DNA of 17,260 nucleotides, taken from contig CAMOSA010000031.1 of assembly GCA_946624335.1 (NCBI GenBank), positions 1 to 17,260 on the forward strand. Direction: 5' to 3'. Every line of letters begins with the position of its first letter. Position 1 is the stretch's first letter. Below are positions 13,542-17,260 of the stretch, piece by piece. The DNA is from an uncultured Prevotellaceae bacterium. Its GTDB lineage: Bacteria > Bacteroidota > Bacteroidia > Bacteroidales > Bacteroidaceae. The translations under genes and the position numbers were made by a program. The notes under the pieces are model-generated. The model saw nothing but the letters and a program-made list of their open reading frames with translations, was not told the origin of the DNA and did not search any database.

Positions 13542-16439
13542 TTACTTTATGACAACTTTCTTGCCATTGGTGATGTACAAGCCTCGAGTGGGCTGATTGA
13601 CACGTCGACCGCTGAGATCAAAGCATTGTTCTATGGCGGATTTAGTACCTTCCAAATCGTTGATGCCGTCTGTTAGGTCGAAGTTGATAGCAAAGCCCTT
13701 AACGCTGCTACCAGCTTTTGCAAGGTATGCACGGTTAGCGCCGAGAGCAAATGCTGTATTGTTCACGTGGTAGAAGCCGATGCGGTTGTTGTTGTCTGCA
13801 TCGAAGCCGAGTACATAGTTGGAACCTGTAGCGGCTGAGCAATCAAGACTCATGCCGGTGAATGTGCCAGAAAGGGCATTCGTCATAGAAGGAGCCGCAG
13901 CGTAGTTGCTACCGATGGCTGCCGTCACGCTCGTTGCGCCTTCTTCACCTATTAAGATTACAGGAGTGGCAGCTGCAATAGTTGTGGCACCTGCTCCAGG
14001 TACAACATAACTACCATCAATCGTTGGGGTATAAGCTTTCACATACTTGCTGTCAACGCCTTCAAGAGCTGTGATTTCAAAGGGAACACAGAGTGTTGCA
14101 TACGTGTGGGGGGCATCGGTGTTATCGTTGGCTGCTGTGAGTGAGATAGTGACATTCTCTGCACTTTCGACAACCCACTTAGCTACATCTCCATTTACCT
14201 CCCACGTAATAATTGACTCGGGAGTTGCTCCCCAGCTTGATCTAAACAAGTAACCTTTAGAATCTGATTCATCGGCACGAACAGACACAATACCTGCGGA
14301 AAGGATATCGAAGGTATAATTAGATGCAGCATCTGAATTTGCTTGTACAGGCAGATTTCGTGTCGACTGAGTTTGCACATTCAGTCCTTGTATAGAAATA
14401 GCATACACGCCATCGCTGACTTTCGTCAAGTGGACAATCGAAGACAGGTTGTTTGCCTCTACCTCGATTAATCCAACACCTTTTCCTGTATAGCCAGCTG
14501 TTCCGTAACCTATATACTTATTAGAACTGACATTCTTGATACGATAATTGCCTGTTTCGGGGTAACGTATATTGCTTCTATTGTTCACAAAATCAACTAA
14601 TTCACGATATGTGTTGATTTCACAGTTCGTGGCAGAAGTTGCACATATGTTGCCCATTGAGATAGCTTCAGTACTTGACTTCAGGCTAAAATAATTACCT
14701 AAGTTATTGAAGTAAGGTGATATGTTTTGGTTAACCAATGCGGCAAGTACTTCGGTCACAGGTTGCACTGTGAGTGTCGAACCGGCATCTTCTGACGCGT
14801 TATCTGACCAGAAGCTCAAGAATTTGTCAGCACGATAATCGTTTAGATAGAGGTCTTTACCGGGCACCTGCAGTCCGAAAGCATTAACCTCACCGTTTTT
14901 CGGATTCCCATTAATAATCCACTTAGTGGTATTCTCACTGCTCATTAAAGGATACGTTCCACTATTGTTGGGGGATGCTCCTGCATACAATGTCTGTGTC
15001 CCGCCTGCAGCCTTATTAATGAGTTGGACACCTTCATAGGGATTGCCTAAGAAAGCCCAATAATATGCATCATCGTCAGTGAAATTAGTGGAAGAACTGA
15101 GTGGGTATTTGGTTGCACCTGTCTCATATTTAACATTATAACCATTTTGCCTCATGTGAAGTAAATACCAGATAGCATTATCGTAGCTTTGTGAGATGCT
15201 GAAGGGACCATTCCATACTAGGTTCACATCCACGGTCTCTGTTGTCTCATCTGTTGTGGCTGGATTGTAAGTGAAGGAGCAGAATGGACGCTCCCAGGCT
15301 GTTGTAGGTAACGAGGGCGTACCTGTCATTGGAGGAAGATAGGTTGTAGCCAGAACCTGGTCATTATACTTGAGTTGGTAGGTAACCATCGGCTCCAACT
15401 GCCATACATAATGCTTCTGGTCCAAGGTCTGGTCATAATCGGCATCCGGGAGTTCATTGCCATTGTCCTCCACCGTCCAAAACGCATTGGTATGCCATGT
15501 GGCATCATTAACGTTGGAAGCTCGAACAGCAAATAATCCTTCTTCGTTTATGTAGAATACCTGTGAATCATAATCGTCTCTGCTATTTGTCGTTGTTCTA
15601 ATGTTATTAGTCCGTTCTTCACCATTGGGGTTTGTAAACCTTTTGTTCGTGGACTGCCCCGAAATTTTATAAGCGTAGCCTGTTGGCATCCATTTGTCCT
15701 GCGTGGTCTTAGAGAATACGAAGATCTCGGCTTCACTGTCAGTGACCGTCAGTGTGCCATCCGCTTTCATGTAATACCTAGTCGAACCATTCGTGTTCCC
15801 GTTATTCTGCGTAAAGATGCGGTATCCCTTTGCCTCTATGTCAGCTACGACTTCAACCTCATAAAGTGCATATGCGTGAGAGTCTTCCCATGTGGCAAAA
15901 GTCTCTTTGTTACCATTCCAGTACGTACCCTTCCCGGAACATCCGATGTTCTTAATTGACCATAAGGTGTTGTCACCAGCAGCACTGACCGTAGTGCCAT
16001 CCGCTGCGATAGCTTGTGTCGTCCCTTGTGCGTCGGAAGATGAATATGCGGTAAAGGTCACAGCTGATTTATTGCTTTCGGAAAGGGAGGATGAGTTATT
16101 GCCATTAATATAATAGTAATAACCTGAAGCTATATTTTTCAGGTAGTACTGGTTTTCATTATCTGCAGCCACAAGTTCCCAGACGTAGCTGCCTCCGTTA
16201 TTGCCAAAAGATGCAGGAGTAGTTGTATATGTTTTTACGATGGAGCTGCCATTACCACCTATGAACCCGGACCGAGAGTCTACGCTACTCGAATTGCCGG
16301 CATGGACATCAAAAAGCATATAGCGTTTTCCCAGCGCTAACTCAGTAACGCGTGTTGTCGGCAGATACCTGTGATTTTGGGAAAAAGAAGCGCTTAGGCA
16401 GAAAACAAGTGCACAAAATATAGAAACGAACTTTTTCAT
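13542..16439 (-). CDS. Large exported T9SS-type protein with ricin-like/lectin-like repeats
   Basis: 965 residues with a signal peptide (MKKFVSIFCALVFCLSASFS, cut near residue 20-21). The body is rich in N, S, T, Y and W. It has repeated beta-trefoil-like segments, e.g. YVWELVAADNENQYYLKNIA (85-104), YVWQLEP (344-350) and GNYRIKNVSSNKYIGYG (630-646), which resemble carbohydrate-binding ricin-type repeats. No catalytic domain was recognised. A C-terminal module begins YATLCVPFEIT (780-790), contains RIGFYHVNN and GANRAYLAKAGSSVKGFAIN, and leads into the sorting tail CFDLSGRRVNQPTRGLYITN plus GKKVVIK. It is probably a surface or secreted adhesin or glycan-binding protein. It is flanked by peptide genes on both sides (16515-16700 upstream, 13339-13515 downstream). 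Its DNA looks richer in A/T than aroA or porW. No clear promoter precedes it. Confidence 0.82.
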   Translation of the reverse strand: MKKFVSIFCALVFCLSASFSQNHRYLPTTRVTELALGKRYMLFDVHAGNSSSVDSRSGFIGGNGSSIVKTYTTTPASFGNNGGSYVWELVAADNENQYYLKNIASGYYYYINGNNSSSLSESNKSAVTFTAYSSSDAQGTTQAIAADGTTVSAAGDNTLWSIKNIGCSGKGTYWNGNKETFATWEDSHAYALYEVEVVADIEAKGYRIFTQNNGNTNGSTRYYMKADGTLTVTDSEAEIFVFSKTTQDKWMPTGYAYKISGQSTNKRFTNPNGEERTNNIRTTTNSRDDYDSQVFYINEEGLFAVRASNVNDATWHTNAFWTVEDNGNELPDADYDQTLDQKHYVWQLEPMVTYQLKYNDQVLATTYLPPMTGTPSLPTTAWERPFCSFTYNPATTDETTETVDVNLVWNGPFSISQSYDNAIWYLLHMRQNGYNVKYETGATKYPLSSSTNFTDDDAYYWAFLGNPYEGVQLINKAAGGTQTLYAGASPNNSGTYPLMSSENTTKWIINGNPKNGEVNAFGLQVPGKDLYLNDYRADKFLSFWSDNASEDAGSTLTVQPVTEVLAALVNQNISPYFNNLGNYFSLKSSTEAISMGNICATSATNCEINTYRELVDFVNNRSNIRYPETGNYRIKNVSSNKYIGYGTAGYTGKGVGLIEVEANNLSSIVHLTKVSDGVYAISIQGLNVQTQSTRNLPVQANSDAASNYTFDILSAGIVSVRADESDSKGYLFRSSWGATPESIITWEVNGDVAKWVVESAENVTISLTAANDNTDAPHTYATLCVPFEITALEGVDSKYVKAYTPTIDGSYVVPGAGATTIAAATPVILIGEEGATSVTAAIGSNYAAAPSMTNALSGTFTGMSLDCSAATGSNYVLGFDADNNNRIGFYHVNNTAFALGANRAYLAKAGSSVKGFAINFDLTDGINDLEGTKSAIEQCFDLSGRRVNQPTRGLYITNGKKVVIK

Positions 16440-16469
16440 ATAAGATTACTTTTTATGGGTTAAAATATC

Positions 16470-16497
16470 CCGAAGCGACCTAAGAAGGCCGCCTCGG
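16470..16497 (-). terminator. Terminator-like hairpin after the second peptide gene
   Basis: On the minus strand CCGAGGCGGCC (16497-16487) pairs with GGTCGCTTCGG (16480-16470), 11 pairs including two G-U, around a 6-base loop. It is followed by GATATTTTAA. It starts 17 bases after the peptide stop and lies about 30 bases before the next ATG (16439). It may attenuate rather than end transcription. Confidence 0.5.
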
Positions 16498-16514
16498 ATT
16501 GAAGTTTTATGCAA

Positions 16515-16700
16515 TCACTTGCTCCAGTCATCGTCCCAGACATTGTAGTCGGAACGGGGAGATGCATCGTTCCCTTTGACCCAACCTCCATTGCTAACCG
16601 TGGAGGTCTTGTTGCCATCAATGTCGAGTGACTCTGCCAATAACGTCGAGCCGTTGACAGCCGTGAGCTCTATCTCAGGAATAATATATGTCTTTTTCAT
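16515..16700 (-). CDS. Small peptide, 61 aa, MKKTYIIP family, function unknown
   Basis: ATG at 16698-16700, TGA at 16515-16517. It begins MKKTYIIPEIELTAVNGSTL, has L-L-A-E-S-L (residues 20-25), a glycine-containing middle, and ends with VKGNDASPRSDYNVWDDDWS plus K. The first eight residues equal those of the peptide at 636-818. The tail nearly equals that of the 58-residue peptide at 13339-13515, so this one bridges the other two. No export signal or cysteine. It lies 235 bases downstream of one exported T9SS-tailed protein and 75 bases upstream of another, with hairpins in both gaps. The L-L-A-x-S stretch followed by a variable core is reminiscent of a leader/core plan, but no processing gene is visible. 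Function unknown. Confidence 0.8.
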   Translation of the reverse strand: MKKTYIIPEIELTAVNGSTLLAESLDIDGNKTSTVSNGGWVKGNDASPRSDYNVWDDDWSK

Positions 16701-16935
16701 AACTTAGGACCCACCCCCTTACCTTGCCCGTCCTCCGCAGAGGAGTTCTGCTTCGGTCGCTAAGGACGGCTTGACATTCAGTCAACCCGTTGATTCCTTA
16801 GCTACCCGTGGAGGGAGGGGAGCAGCTGGTGCTTGAGGGAGTCTATAGGGTCATTATTTTAAATTGTTACTAAACCGATTGATAAATTCATTTCAGCCCA
16901 GAGGCCTTCCCCTCCCTTGGGAGGGGGAAGGTCTG
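16701..16935 (-). promoter_or_regulatory. Structured 235-base gap upstream of the second peptide gene
   Basis: No gene. GCTAAGG (16759-16765) pairs with CCTTAGC (16796-16802). Inside, ACGG/CCGT and TTGAC (16771-16775)/GTCAA (16781-16785) extend one long hairpin. Alternatively CCGTCCT (16728-16734) pairs with AGGACGG (16763-16769), and GCAGA (16737-16741) with TCTGC (16747-16751). The two large folds share bases and cannot form together. No TTTG/TAnnTTTG promoter was found on the minus strand. Confidence 0.5.
16905..16931 (-). terminator. GC-rich palindrome directly after an exported-protein gene
   Basis: CCTTCCCCTCCC (16905-16916) pairs with GGGAGGGGGAAGG (16919-16931), 12 pairs with one bulged G and a 2-base loop. 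It begins 5 bases after the stop (16936-16938) on the minus strand. It has no T-run, so it may be a 3'-end stabilising or dispersed palindromic repeat rather than a classical terminator. Confidence 0.5.
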
Positions 16936-17259
16936 TTACTTAACTACGACTTTCTTTCCGTTGACAATGTATAGTCCATGCTTCGGCTGACTGACGCGAC
17001 GACCGCTTAGGTCGAATACGTCATGGCTCTCTGTGTTCTCAAAGAGGCTGCGGATAGCGTCGGCGGAGTCAAAGTCGATGGCGAGGCCTTTGATGCCCTC
17101 CTCCAGCTTTGAACCTTCCATATAGGCTCGGTTAGCCTTCAGCGTCGAGCCGTCCCAATGATAGAAGCCCACTGCATCATCAGCCTTGCCGAGGAAGTAG
17201 TCTGTAGCACCATTGACCGTCAGATCGGTGTAGGTACCTGTGAGTGCCGTCGTGGTGAG
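16936..17259 (-). CDS. C-terminal part of a large exported T9SS-type protein (5' end outside window)
   Basis: The minus-strand frame is open from base 17259 to TAA at 16936-16938, so the start lies beyond the right edge; a GTG at 17170-17172 is internal. The visible 107 residues begin LTTTALTGTYTDLTVNG, continue DYFLGKADDAVGFYHWDG and LKANRAYMEGSKLEEGIKGL, and end VFDLSGRRVSQPKHGLYIVN plus GKKVVVK. This is the same C-terminal module and sorting tail as in 13542-16439 and 2-532. The nature of the N-terminal part is unknown. It is followed by the peptide gene at 16515-16700, the same order as at the left edge. Confidence 0.85.
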   Translation of the reverse strand, partial: LTTTALTGTYTDLTVNGATDYFLGKADDAVGFYHWDGSTLKANRAYMEGSKLEEGIKGLAIDFDSADAIRSLFENTESHDVFDLSGRRVSQPKHGLYIVNGKKVVVK

Positions 17260-17260
17260 C

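Overview
The window looks like chromosomal DNA from a Prevotella-like member of the Bacteroidales. Several genes have Bacteroidetes-type promoters (TTTG, 19-20 bases, TAnnTTTG) and no Shine-Dalgarno-like start sites stand out. Four large exported proteins (two cut by the window edges) end in the short C-terminal signature D/N-L-S/A-G-R/Q ... G-I/L-Y-I/L-x-N-G-K/R-K-V used by type IX secretion (T9SS) cargo in this group. A PorW/SprE-type T9SS lipoprotein is encoded in the middle of the window.

Layout. (a) 2-818, plus strand: the end of an exported T9SS-type protein, a terminator-like hairpin, then a 60-residue peptide gene. (b) 819-1184: 25 exact-length 7-bp repeats, a strong hairpin and a duplicated gene end. 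(c) 1185-2096, minus: an Rpn/PD-(D/E)XK nuclease-like protein with a 12-bp coding repeat. (d) 2286-7004, minus: aroA, a small conserved protein and porW/sprE, probably one operon. (e) 7136-7260: tRNA-Pro(GGG) and a long hairpin; its promoter interleaves with the divergent aroA promoter. (f) 7289-10414, minus: an exported endonuclease/exonuclease/phosphatase-fold enzyme with a T9SS tail. (g) 10415-11811: about 1.4 kb with no intact gene, holding tandem, palindromic and inverted repeats and the remnant of a C10 (streptopain-type) protease. (h) rnhB (minus) and a TraX-family membrane protein (plus), divergent. (i) 13339-17259, minus: exported protein (partial), peptide, exported protein, peptide.

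How the parts fit together. PorW is part of the T9SS export machinery that the four tailed proteins would need. The most unusual theme is a repeated pairing: an exported T9SS-tailed protein followed on the same strand by a gene for a roughly 60-residue peptide. The peptides start MK(K)xYIxP, carry V-K-G about 20 residues from the end, and finish in an acidic, tryptophan-containing tail. It occurs three times, at both ends of the window. One of the peptides (13339-13515) is only 58 residues and easily missed. Their function is unknown to me. The remaining genes (aroA, rnhB, tRNA-Pro) are ordinary housekeeping genes.
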